Shown here: positions 31,079 to 41,775 of the stretch, piece after piece
Position numbering within the stretch: position 1 is the stretch's first letter
How the letters are laid out: the number at the start of each line of letters is the position of its first letter
Assembly (NCBI GenBank): GCA_037974665.1
Contig: CM075767.1
Span: forward strand, 24,763,498 to 24,827,497
Source of the DNA: Ehretia macrophylla
Taxonomy: Eukaryota > Streptophyta > Magnoliopsida > Boraginales > Ehretiaceae
DNA length: 64,000 nt
Reading direction: 5' to 3'
Notes under the pieces: model-generated
Told to the model about the DNA's origin: nothing
Database searches by the model: none
The model's input: only the letters and a program-made list of their open reading frames with translations
Made by a program: the position numbers and the translations under genes

Positions 31079-34000
31079 ATGGCACAATCAATCCCCCCTT
31101 GTGCGCAAATACCCACACAACCCATCCGTGCCCAAACACTAGTGGGTCATAAACTACAGCGTCCATCACCCATTTTTCCCGTCACCTTCCAGCGGCAGCT
31201 CCGGCTGCAACGTTTCAATTCACCACCCGTCACTGCATTGATGAACACCCCCAATGGTGTTGCATTGGCCCCAAAAGGTGACAAAGGGTACGTGATTTTT
31301 CTTTACCTCTTATTCTTCTATTCACGCGGATGAATGATCAGCCAATCATAGCATGTGAGACCCAATTTTATATGAGTGGGCTGACCATTCATAAAAAATA
31401 TGGCCTTCCAGGTTAATAACTTTTATCAGAGTGCTAAACTATTGTGTAAGTTTCTGATGAAGTGCTTGTGACTTTGATGGTTGTATGAGTTTAGAGCACA
31501 TTATATCATATTTCATGAGGTATTTTCTTTAACAGAAAAGAATTGTTTACAGTGTTCGTTCTCTCTCTCGCAGGACAAGCAAATGGCATGAGATTGAGCT
31601 GCAAGTTAGGGACTATGAACTAGATCAGTATGGAGTTGTAAATAATGCTGTCTATTCAAATTACTGCCAACTTGGTATGATTTTATTTACTGATATTATT
31701 TGTTGTTCTTTGGATGTTTAGCTAATCATATACTATATATAGAAGTTACAAGTCAATTGTGTCGACTTTCTATACAGGTCTGCATGAGCATATAAAATAC
31801 GTTCCAGTGTCACTCTACTTTTATTACTCTAAAAGTGCATGGTTAAGAATTACTTTTTAGGTTAAGATTTTGATTTTCTTCTTCTATCTGGTTTCTGGGT
31901 CGGCTTCAAATTGCATCTCGGATTAGTTTTTTTATAGTCACCTAGGCTGAAACACAAGCCTACATATAAATTAAACTTATTCAAGTAGCAGGACTTCCCA
32001 ATGGTAAGAGCCTGTTTCAAATATGGTATATTTTTGAGTTCGATTCACGCTCCCTGCTCTGAGTTGAGAGCCTTTACTGAATTGATGTATGTATTGGGGA
32101 CGTAACGTTGGACTTAGGATTCACCAGTTAATGGTCAGACTCCGCCGAATTACTAGTGGTTGGGCTCCGACAGGTGGGTTCCCTTGTCAACAAAAAAAAA
32201 AAAAAACCTTATTCAATTGGTCCAAAATACTTTAGTTTGAGTTAACAATAGAGTGAACCAAAGTCATCATAATTTGAACACATACCGATTACAAAACCAA
32301 TGCGTGGGCCAAAATATCATAGACTTCCGTCTTAAATAGGAGACATCCTCATCGCTCCACACATAATACAATCTAGGACAACCCGGTAGTAGGAGAGCTC
32401 ACACTTTTGTCAAGTAACCTGTTCTTATACTACTTGTCTCAATTATTAATTTGCTATCATATTTAGCTTAATCAATTGAGTTAAAATACTAAATTTCTAT
32501 TAAGTTATTATAAATTTAACAGAAATCTCGTACAAAACTCATCTAGGACAAAATACCACAATCTCTATATTCCATTTCCACGGACTTCACGTCAAGTTGT
32601 CTATTAGGACAATACCTATAAGTCATAATTAATACAAAGAGCGTCAGTATTGAAAATTTAGGCAACGAGACAAGAATTCGTCTGCACGGGTATTTGTAGG
32701 AATGGTTTAAAATTGAAATCAATAGGTATGATCGATAACAAATTCGAAAATGAATATCGATGAGTACTCCTTAAGATTTGATTTTTATGTTATTAGACTT
32801 TAAAAATGCCTAACCTTATAATTTTTTAAGCCTAACATAGTAAGCAAAATGGGTTCCTCTATCTCTAAGTAATAAGTTATCTTTAAAAAAAAAAAAAAAA
32901 TTATATCAAAAGCCTAAGTTACGTAAATTGCGAGATCCTAAAATAAGTCATACAATTTTATCATTTTCCTCAAGTCTTTCTTTCTACATTTGTTGGACTC
33001 TTTTTCTTTATGAATTTTATAATCTTATTATGTACGGACACATTTTTTTTTTATTAATTTTAATTTTATTAGGACTGACTATTTATTTATGGATAATATC
33101 AAAATTATTATATAATTTATTCTGAATTTTATCATCTTACTGTCCATAGGTTTTGGGCTTTTAGACCTTTTTGGCATCTAGATTGAACTTTTTTACATTT
33201 TTTAGGCTAGTTTTCTATTTGAATTATTCTTTTTTTCTTTAAGAATAAATGGTCACGATTATTGTTAACCACAAGTTTTTGCATTCTTTAACATTGAGGT
33301 TATGATTAATGATTTTAATTGCGTAAAGTTTTGGTTACATGTTGTACGGTTATCCCATTTTTCGAGTTAACCGACCTTCTTTCCGTCCCTATCTATTTGT
33401 TTAAGCATCATTCAACAAAGCATAAATTGATGCACTTGTCAGAAAATACAAACCCCTCTCATGTGGATAAGTCATCAGTTTAAATACCATAATATAAGAA
33501 TCTAGGTCAAGTTGCTTAATATTAACTGATTTTAGATGTAATCCAATGATTCTTAACATAATATTAGAAATAATTGGCTTGGTCTCACCTTTGTCAATTC
33601 ACGTGTGACTTATCTCTTCATGTAAACTCTATTGGGGATATTTGATTCACGAAATGATTTTTCATTCTGCGAATTAAAACTATTTAGTACGTCAAAAATA
33701 TTCCTATTGATTCCTAGTAATATTATATTATTATGTTTGGTTTAAACTCAATATTATTAAGAATTTTGATTAATTATACAACAATACCATTGACTAAAAA
33801 AAATGTCATAGAAAAATAACTACAAGTCACGATAGACCTTTTTTTGCCAATCCCCGCGTGTAACATATTTATGTAAGTAAAATAAATCTATCTTTTTATT
33901 TTTAAATTTTTTATTTTAATTTAAAATTTTAAAAATTAAAATTTTATTTAATTTTCAAAAAATAAAAAAGATTATAAATGTTTTTAAAAAATTATTTTAT

Positions 34001-37000
34001 TTATTTATTATTTTTTAATTTAAAATATAAAAAGTTTAAAAATTAGAATTTAATTTTTTTAATTTCAAATACAAATTTTTTAAATTAATTTAATGGATCA
34101 ATATTTTTTATTTGTTTTATTTTTATTTAATATTTATTTATTATTAATATTTATTTTTATTTTTTATTTTTGATTATTTTATTTCTTTATTTTTTTTTTC
34201 AAGTATGCCTTTCTTCTCTAGAAGTTTAATTTTTATTTTTTATCTTTATTTTTTTTATTTTATATTTTATTCACTGTCTTTTTATTTTTTCTAAAAACAA
34301 TCTTACAACTTGGGAATGTTAGGTTCCAATCCTTTCACATGAGAATAAAAATTGAACAAATCATGACAATATTGTATTCTAAAAAATGTAATATGCCCAA
34401 TAATATTTTTTTATTCTACAAACCAAAAATGAGAATATCACATTCCTGATTTCACTTTCTCGAGAATTGTATAAGGTTTCGCGATAGAAACGCTTCCTAT
34501 ATCTCTATGTTTTGTCTTGTATTCATAAGTATAGTTGTCGAATCGTGAATCGTATCGTGAATCGAAATGTCATTTTTTTGAATCGTGAATCGAATCAAAT
34601 CGTGAATCGTACCAATTCGGTCACAAATTTAAAACTAATTGATATTTGACATATTATGTTTCTATTAACAGTTTTTAGTTGAGATTCTTTATTTGAATTA
34701 ATATTAATATATGTTTTTATTACTTTTCTAGATTGTTCACTACTTCACTTGTTCTTAGTAGTCCAAACAATTTTTGCATCACAATATCACACTACTTTCT
34801 TTGGTCGGAACAATATCACATTTCACAAGTGCCCAAACTAGTGCTCAAAAGCTACTGTAAACACAAGTGGCCCAATCAGTTACGAGTTTTGTCTCCCTTT
34901 TTTTTTTTACTAAAGTGGGCTTATTTTGTTATTTACTTTGAAATATTTTGGGTTTTTTTTTTTAAAAAAAAAAAAATTTGACCCGAATCACAAACGATTC
35001 AGTGAATCGTTCGATTCACACGATTCGCTATGATTCGGTACCAATTCACTTGCGATTCACGATTCTCCTATCCGATTCGTATCATTTTTTGGTGAATCGT
35101 CTCGAATCGTACGATTAGCGATGCGAATCGTACGATTCCGATAATACTGTTCACAAGTACTTTTTCAATCTGGGTTACACATGAGGAGAAGGGTTAAGAG
35201 TTTAACTTCCCACATGGATAAATAATAAATTTTGGACTGTAATAGAATATCGTAAATTACTCTATTTGATTTTGAGATCGAATCCCATATATCTTTGAGG
35301 GTATCATAGTTGAGCCTATCTATGTCATCAAAAAGCTGCATTCATCCACATATGACCAAGCTTTATTATGCAGCAATTCATGTCTTCAAAAAGTTGATTA
35401 TTCTATTTTGTTGTGTGAATTCATCCACGTACCTATGACCAGACTCTCTTATGCAGCTATTCATATCTTCAAATAACACTCTCTTCAATCAACATGTGAG
35501 AGAATACTATTCTCTTGATGCGTGCGTTCATCCATGTATGATCAGGATCTCGGCTCTTTAGATTGGCAATGGAATAGGTTGTCGTACTTCATTTTCTGAG
35601 TACAAGAACGATAGTTTAGTCAAAACCCTGCCTCCTAAGGCACTCCAGTCAACGACTTACGGTGGAGAAATGTGAGTACTCAACCATATGGCCAATGAAT
35701 CTCCTTAAAAAAAATTATTATTTGAACAAATTTAATTTTAAAATCATGGTTAATAAGTATACCAAGTACTCTAAGATGTAGGTTAGAATAAATGCTTGTT
35801 TCATATCAAAAAATTATAAATTCTCATACCATCTTATAAGATCTTAGCTATACTCACCTAAAAATAATTGATTTTAAGATGGAAACTCTTAAGAGTTTGA
35901 TTCTTACTTCTATAATAGTTCCCCACAACCTAAAAACAATTGATTTTTGGATGGAAACCCCTTAAGAGTTTGATTCTTACTTCTATAATGGTTCTCCACC
36001 TACCCTCCAGGTGACTCGAACTAGAGACCCATAGGTCTCAAGTGAGGAGCGTTACCACTGAACTACATCCTCTTGTCATGTTCTTGTTCTTTTCTGTGTT
36101 GTTGTTCAGGTTCGGGTTTGTGTTCGTGTGTTGTGTTTGTTCTGTTCATGTGTTTCTGTTCGTGTTGTGTTCGTGCTCTTCAGTGTTGGGTTCGTGTTCG
36201 TGTTCGTGTTCTAATTACCTCAAACGAAAACCGCTATGATCTGTCCTCTTTGATGCTTACGTTATGAATTTGCTTATGATAAATATTTGTATCTGATTTA
36301 ACTAAAAGATGGATCCCAACGACATACTTTTTAATTATCTTTTCTAATTTAGAGAGATATTTTTAAACTTTTCCAAACAGATATAAATGTTCTTGAATAA
36401 AATGATATCAGGTCATCATAAACTCATGGAAAGCGTTGGTGTAAGTCCTGATGATATTGTCAAAACTGGAGAGGCACTGGCCCTGTTCGAAATTTCACTG
36501 AAGTTTCTTGCACCTTTAAAGGTATATACTTTCATCTCTGAACCATTCTAACCAAAGTTTTTCTTTCTTTTCCATTTTTTTTTCTTTTACTGCCCACTCC
36601 CACCTGCACCTACCTACGATATTCGAACCATGATCTTCCAACTACCAAAAGTAACCCACCATTGTACTACTACTAAATCTCAAAGTTGATGCTGTATTTT
36701 TTCATTTATAGTGCTAGTTTTTGGCTTTGAAACTATTCCAGATGAGCTAGTTAGCTTGCAAATTATCGAATAAAATTCATGCTTTGATTTTTTATGGTTT
36801 TTTGGACATTGGATCAGAGTGGAGATAGGTTTGTTTTGAAGGTGCGAATATTAGAACTGTCAGCTATTCGGATACACATTGAACACTTAATCTTTAAGCT
36901 ACCAAATCAACAGGTTTTAATACTTTACCCTTAGCTATTCTTAAATTATAATTATTAGAGAGAAAATTTCATTACAAAATCGAACTTATTTTTGTGTTGT

Positions 37001-37139
37001 GCAATTGTTATAATTCTAGCCGATTATGGAGGCGAAATGCACCGGAGTGTGGGTTGGCAAGAACTATCGTCCTGTTCGTTTTCCTTCTGACGTGAAAAGC
37101 AAATTGATGCAACTCATGCGTGATGGAGAAACAACCTAG
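31079..37139 (+). CDS. Plastid acyl-ACP thioesterase, ALT/MKS2-like, five exons
   Basis: Predicted single-domain hotdog thioesterase of the plant ALT (acyl-lipid thioesterase)/MKS2 family, which hydrolyses acyl- or 3-ketoacyl-ACP in plastids to give free fatty or 3-keto acids. Exons: 31079-31287, 31574-31674, 36412-36521, 36818-36913, 37020-37139; all introns are GT-AG, phases agree, and the sum is 636 nt (211 residues). Residues 1 to about 65 are Gln/Pro/Arg-rich with almost no acidic residues, fitting a transit peptide. The hotdog fold covers about 72-205. [13 protein letters not shown] holds the family's catalytic Asp (residue 87); [18 protein letters not shown] and FEHFIFKLPNQ-like text ([12 protein letters not shown]) follow. 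A poly(A)-signal word AATAAA lies at 37290-37295. No stop or shift was found, so it is probably functional. Substrate and exact orthologue cannot be decided. Confidence 0.9.
31985..32206 (+). mobile_element. tRNA-derived SINE in intron 2
   Basis: About 222 bp. It has an A-box-like TGGTAAGAGCCTG, a B-box-like GAGTTCGATTC 40 bases later, and a terminal A15 run near 32191-32206. Flanking words AAACTTATTCAA (31973-31984) and AAACCTTATTCAA (32204-32216) form a target duplication with one indel. These are the features of a tRNA-derived, poly(A)-ended SINE copied by LINE machinery. Confidence 0.8.
33890..34290. repeat. Low-complexity A/T block
   Basis: About 400 bases made almost only of TTTAT and AAATTT words, with no coding content. 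Likely decayed or slippage-expanded intron DNA. Confidence 0.75.
34530..35149. mobile_element. hAT-type MITE with GAATCGT subterminal repeats
   Basis: This 620-bp insertion in intron 2 is flanked by TTCATAAG (34522-34529) and TTCACAAG (35150-35157), an 8-bp duplication with one mismatch, as hAT elements make. The ends are imperfect inverted repeats (TATAGTTGTCGAATCG against CAGTATTATCGGAATCG). Both subterminal 120-bp zones are packed with GAATCGT and ACGATTC words. There is no transposase code, so it is non-autonomous. Confidence 0.75.
35325..35540. repeat. Degenerate tandem repeat in intron 2
   Basis: Three imperfect copies of a segment containing TTCATCCAYRTA, ATGACCA and TATGCAGC words, with a spacing of about 80-100 bases. 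They diverge strongly and boundaries are approximate. Confidence 0.5.
35835..36070 (-). mobile_element. tRNA-like SINE, reversed, in intron 2
   Basis: Read on the minus strand from 36070 the head is GGATGTAGTTCAGTGGTAAC (A-box region) and then, about 40 bases on, AGTTCGAGTCACC (B-box). The body contains two copies of an about 85-bp unit (AAGTAAGAATCAAACTCTTAAG). The distal end is unclear and no flanking duplication was confirmed. Confidence 0.6.
36070..36215. repeat. GTTCGT-type low-complexity tract
   Basis: A run of variants of TGTTCG/TGTTGT repeated for about 145 bases, ending in a regular GTTCGTGTTCGTGTTC stretch. Any ORF across it is a by-product of the repeat. Confidence 0.7.
36565..36690 (-). 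mobile_element. Possible SINE remnant in intron 3
   Basis: On the minus strand a tRNA-like stretch has AATGGTGGGTTAC followed by GGTTCGAATATC (B-box) and, farther along, an A-rich end (complement of 36565-36590). It is short and diverged, and no target duplication was recognised. Confidence 0.35.
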
Positions 37140-37289
37140 CTACACTGTTTGCACACATTGAGAAAGAAAAATTTTCATGCCTGTCTACGTTAATGTTTCC
37201 TTGCCTTTAGCTGTCCACTTCAGAAGCCATTTTCTAGAGCATTTCTCATTTTCCAATTGTAACTTTCTGTTGTCTATTTTCTTGGTGAT

Positions 37290-37295
37290 AATAAA
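37290..37295 (+). terminator. Poly(A)-signal word of the thioesterase gene
   Basis: AATAAA lies 151 bases after the stop codon, with TGTAAT 17 bases further on. It is a plausible but not unique 3'-end signal. Confidence 0.5.
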
Positions 37296-37356
37296 AACAT
37301 GAGGAGTCATGTAATATATTTCTGTTTTGAAATTGTGAATGCTTGGACAGATAATA

Positions 37357-38184
37357 CACATAGAATCTTTTTTAATTAATACTCGATAAATTAATAATTT
37401 TTTTTAACTAATAAAACTGGCCAATTCTGATTTGGGACCAATGAGCTAAATTAGTAATCTCGATAGATTATAAGATAATATATTTTAAATGTTTTCTTCG
37501 TATTTCGTAAGTTTCAAATATTTTAAATTAATAATTAGGTTAAAAGTGCATACATTTTTTTATCATGATTGTGCACCAAATAATTAATAGGTTTTCTTAG
37601 CGGAATTTAGTACAATTTTCGCTTGTAAATTTTAAATCTTTCTCCTGCTAAATTTTAGACAAGCTATCCTTGACTTGAAAATCTTATTTTTCCAAAACCC
37701 ATAGTTGTAATTCTTTTTTGCATGTATGAATTATGATAGATGCTCTTTCCTATGCTCAAATAATACTTTACGCATTTCATTTGTCATGTTTCTTTTCTTG
37801 ACACCTTTGAGATGGGAAGCCAGTTTTTCTACTTTAGAACTGATGTTACGTACCATATATAAGAAGAGATTATGTCGGGTTAATTAGTATTTGCTTTGAT
37901 TAATATATCCATTGTATGTGTATTTGTTATAATAAATTTGAATATATTGAATCTTTAAGCTAATTATTTATAATTTATTGAATTTTTTATTGGTTAAATA
38001 CATATAGAGATAATACCTTGAATCTTTACTTAATTGGTTACTTGATGTGATAATAATTTTACCATTAAGCCATAAAAAAATATTTTATAAATTAATAGGT
38101 ATTAACCTATTAATATATTGATATTTCGCTTAATTAGTAGAATTTGGGTGGTATCAAAATTATTAATTTGAAGCGGGTATATTA
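37357..38184. mobile_element. Diverged Emigrant-like (pogo/Tc1-mariner) MITE
   Basis: The left end after TA (37355-37356) reads CACATAGAATC, then AATTAATACTCGATAAATTA and TTTGGGACCAATGAG. The right end mirrors it imperfectly (ATTAATTTGAAGCGGGTATA). It shares the interior words TACTCGATAAATTAATAAT and GGGACCAATG with the element at 38420-39066. It is older and its ends are approximate. Confidence 0.5.
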
Positions 38185-38419
38185 TATTGTATCTGAGAAG
38201 TATACATCACATATGAGAGAAAAATATCTCAGGTAGCTAATTAAAACTCTATCAATTTCCGGTATGACAAAGCTTAAGGGGACTAGGACATGAGTTAGGT
38301 CAACGGATTTAAAATTTTAGATTAGATCTAATTATCTCAAGGATTTCGATTTCTTTCATATTAGATGTAATTCACTTTTTCCTTCCTGCCACTGAAAATA
38401 TTCGAACCCATAACATATA

Positions 38420-39066
38420 CAGTGAAACTTCTTTAAATTAATACTCGATAAATTAATAATCTCTTTTAATTAATCAAAATGTCCGGTCCCGACTTGGGAC
38501 CAATGTAAAAATTTGATAAATTCGATAAAATTATAAGATAATGCATTTAAAAAAAATTCTTTGTATTTTATTGACCCAAATATTTCATAAATTAATAATT
38601 GGCTAAAAAGTACATAATAAATTGATTATGAGGTTTTCTTAAAATATGAATCAAGAATAGCTTATTTTTTTTATTGAACTTCAAATCTAGTTGAATCTCA
38701 TATTTAATTATTTAAAGAGAAAAAATTGAGATAATCCTATAAGGATTAGGATACAAGATTAGAGAAATTAGTTCTGATCCTAATTCTACAAGCACTTGGA
38801 TACAAGATTAGAGAAACTTTGTTCTAATCCTACTAAATTAAATTTTATCTTTTATTCTCATTATTTATCTTTTCAAATTGGACCTAAAAAATACAAGGCA
38901 TTTTTCAAAAAAAGACATTATAATCATAATATGTTTACTATAAAGCTAAAAAAAATTAAAAATATCTCTATTAATTAATAGTTATTAATTTATCGATAAA
39001 TTAATATCTCACTAAATTAATAGAATTTAGTGGTCCCAACACTATTAATTTAAAGAAGTTTTACTG
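38420..39066. mobile_element. Emigrant-like (pogo/Tc1-mariner) MITE
   Basis: This 647-bp element has about 24-bp terminal inverted repeats: left CAGTGAAACTTCTTTAAATT and right (reversed) CAGTAAAACTTCTTTAAATT. The form is close to the published Emigrant MITE ends. TA precedes the left end; the right flank is TT, so the expected TA duplication is imperfect. The interior holds a GGATACAAGATTAGAGAAA phrase twice. No transposase code. Confidence 0.7.
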
Positions 39067-40700
39067 TTGTATGTTAATTCCTACTCTATTAAAGATTTAT
39101 AACCCCGCCCCCTTCTCTAAAAATTTGACGTATTAAAAAGAGACTTAATCTATTTATTAATAATGTCTACAAGAATTAATACATATATGAAGGAACTTAG
39201 ATTCCTAAAATAAATGAATTTATTTCTTTCTACATTTACTATTTCCTTTAATTTCCCTTCAATTTGATAAATCGCAGCTAATCATGTGAGTGATATTTAC
39301 TTTTTGATAAATTGAATTAATTAAGAGAAATGCTATATACCCTCAACATAGTTATTAATGATCATTGCTATAAATAATTATAGAATTATTATTATTTACT
39401 TTTATTATTTAATAAGATTATTATAACAATAGTAATATGTAGTATCATCATTATCCCCCTTCGGGTTGATTCCTTTGTACTTACTAGATGCTCTTTTGGG
39501 TTTGATCCATCCCGAAAATTGGTGATCTGTAATCTATCCTTGGACTTGATTGAAGACTCTTTGAAGGGTAGCATTTTGTAAATCGTTTTTTGTTTGGGTT
39601 GTTCCAGTGATCCAAGCCATCGAGTTATACAGTATAGAAATGGCTAACTGGTTAGCTTAGTCAGATGAACCATTTACATTGCTTTTGTTTGTAGACTGGC
39701 TAGCCTCTGTACTTATCAGAACCATATCATTTAGGCTAGTTTTTTTTTTTTCTTTTTATTTTCATTTTTAATGTAATGGTCATTAAAACTCAACTATGCA
39801 CATTTTCATTAGTCAATAAAAAACAAAATGCTTATTTAGCAAAAACATAATATCATTATTATCTTTATTATTATTATTATTATTATTATCAATAATAATA
39901 ATAATAAAGATAATAATGATATTATGCTTTTGCTAAATAAGCATTTTGTTATTATTATGTTTATGTTGTTTACGTTTATTTTCATGTTTATTCTTATTTT
40001 TAATAGTATAATAATAAAAAGGTTTGAAATCAATATATCATTCCTATCTCTATTCGTAGAGTATACTAATTATATCATTCTAATTTTTAAATTTATTCAA
40101 TTTTCAATTTTATTTTATTCTTTAACTCATTTTATTTCTATCCAAATTCATTCCAATACACAAATCCCTAACTTAGAGTCTTAACTAAAACTAACAATCT
40201 TAGTGATAGTGCAAGGATTTTTAAGGTCACCATTATCGAAGGGGTTGCTCCGACCAAGGAAATACATGATAGGCAGGGAGACATCATTACGAGGTGTGCT
40301 TCATACGGCTAAGAAGGCGTAGGTGTATTGATATTGTAAGGCCTCAATGTGCGCAACGAGAATATGAGGTTACCTCATTGTCCCATCCTTGTCCTCTTCA
40401 ATCGAAATTTGACATTTGCTTTTTGAGATTACTTTGCCCAGAACACAGAGCATTTTGACAGTAGTAAATATTTGATTCCTGTTGCTAAATAGGTAAGTGA
40501 TTGTTCCTGTTGCTAAATAGGTAAGTGATTGTATTAATTTCCAATATTTGTACAAAAGGTGAAAAAAAAACACACATGGACTGGGAGCCCTTAGACTATC
40601 TCCCAAACTATACAAATTAAACTATTGAGCGTGTTATGACAAAAACTCCTACCATACTTTACAGTCATTTGTAAGCTATTTTCAGAAAAACCAAAAATAT
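39067..40700. other. Spacer between the thioesterase region and the Gag-only Copia element
   Basis: No gene recognised. It contains a long hairpin (39822-39950), a 27-bp tandem duplication near 40478-40530 (unit CTGTTGCTAAATAGGTAAGT), and otherwise unique AT-rich DNA. Confidence 0.6.
39822..39950. repeat. Near-perfect long inverted repeat (hairpin)
   Basis: The left arm starts AACAAAATGCTTATTTAGCA and the right arm ends TGCTAAATAAGCATTTTGTT. The arms of nearly 60 bases match with one substitution until they reach the central (TTA)n/(AAT)n run, which differs only in repeat number. The loop is only a few bases. There are no obvious target duplications at the ends. Confidence 0.85.
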
Positions 40701-41763
40701 TGTTAAAAGTTGTGCAATATAAGTATAGATTAATTTCTCAGCAAGATGGTTAATTTACTTAATCGATGAAGCTCTGCGATGAAAACTAAAAACAGATGTA
40801 AAAACTTGGTGTAAACTGATTCTGTTACAATTCTGTTACAGGTGATGATGTAACATTAACTGGAATATTAGTTCTATCACAGACCATTAACAATATGTTT
40901 CTCTAATTGCTTAGTTAGTTTATTCCACTTAATGTTTCAACATGAGTATTAATAGTAAACAGCAGCGGAAATAATAAAACTATAACAGAAATAAAGAACA
41001 CCAAGATTTAACGTGGTTCAACCGTGCGGTCTACGTCCACGGGACCTCCCCTGGTCTAACAAACCTGTTCATTAAGAAACAACAAATTACACCATTAATG
41101 GACTTACACAAGTAAAGACTCAATTTTGACCTTTGATGCCTAGATGAAGAACTCCTTAACGAACTTCGGTTTGGCGAGTTCCTCTCGACTTAGAATGTTC
41201 TCTCCTGAGAACTACACTTTCTTCTCCCGAAGAATGAATAAAAGATATAATAATCTAATCACTCAAAGACTCATACAAATCACTCATGTCTTACTGTCAA
41301 ACAAAACAAATATGCAACACTTAAAACAATAAAAGACTGAAACACATATCGTGTTGCGACATCACTTGGAACACTGGGTAGAAAACTCTCTTGTATTTTC
41401 TCTTGTTGCTCTCTGTTTTTGCCTACATTTGCTCCATCTTAGCTGTGACCTTTGGCCTCATATTTATAACCAATTGATGCTGCAGATCATCTTGGGCTGC
41501 AAGAAAAACCTTTACTCATAAAACCTTAATCTCCCTTTCCTTATGAATATGCAATTAATTTCATTCCTTAATTAGCACAAATCTTCTTCTCATATGGTAA
41601 GTTACCATAAGATTTTTCTTGCATAATATAAAAGGTAAACACACAAGTATGGTAATATCATAAGTTTTGCTAAAACATAGCCAATCAAATCTCAATTAAT
41701 TTAATTGTCTTAACAATCAAAATCCAATTAATTTAATTGCCAATCAATCTAATTTTCTTAACA
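40701..41763 (-). repeat. 3' LTR of the Gag-only Copia element
   Basis: On the minus strand it starts TGTTAAGAAAA next to the tract AAAGGGGGAGAT (41764-41775) and ends at 40701. It aligns end to end with 46124-47187. In the first 85 bases there are about 8 differences, while other parts are closer, so the insertion is of moderate age. Confidence 0.93.
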
Positions 41764-41775
41764 ATCTCCCCCTTT
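41764..41775 (-). other. Polypurine tract of the Gag-only Copia element
   Basis: On the minus strand this reads AAAGGGGGAGAT, touching the 3' LTR. A second purine run, CAGGGGGAGTC (minus strand), lies at about 42535-42546. Confidence 0.85.

Larger units (their letters stand above)
31675..36411 (+). other. Long intron 2 of the thioesterase gene
   Basis: This 4737-bp intron begins GTATGA and ends ATATCAG. The other introns are about 105-300 bp. It was lengthened by insertions: a plus-strand SINE (31985-32206), a low-complexity AT block (about 33890-34290), a hAT-type MITE (34530-35149), tandem repeats (about 35325-35540) and a minus-strand SINE (about 35835-36070). None interrupts coding sequence. 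Confidence 0.85.

Noticed and set aside
36042..36267. Cys/Val/Phe-rich ORFs resembling a small secreted protein
   Set aside because: They are translations of a GTTCGT-type simple repeat inside an intron.
39836..40184. Ile- and Phe-rich ORFs on both strands
   Set aside because: Both are by-products of the AT-rich hairpin and its flank.
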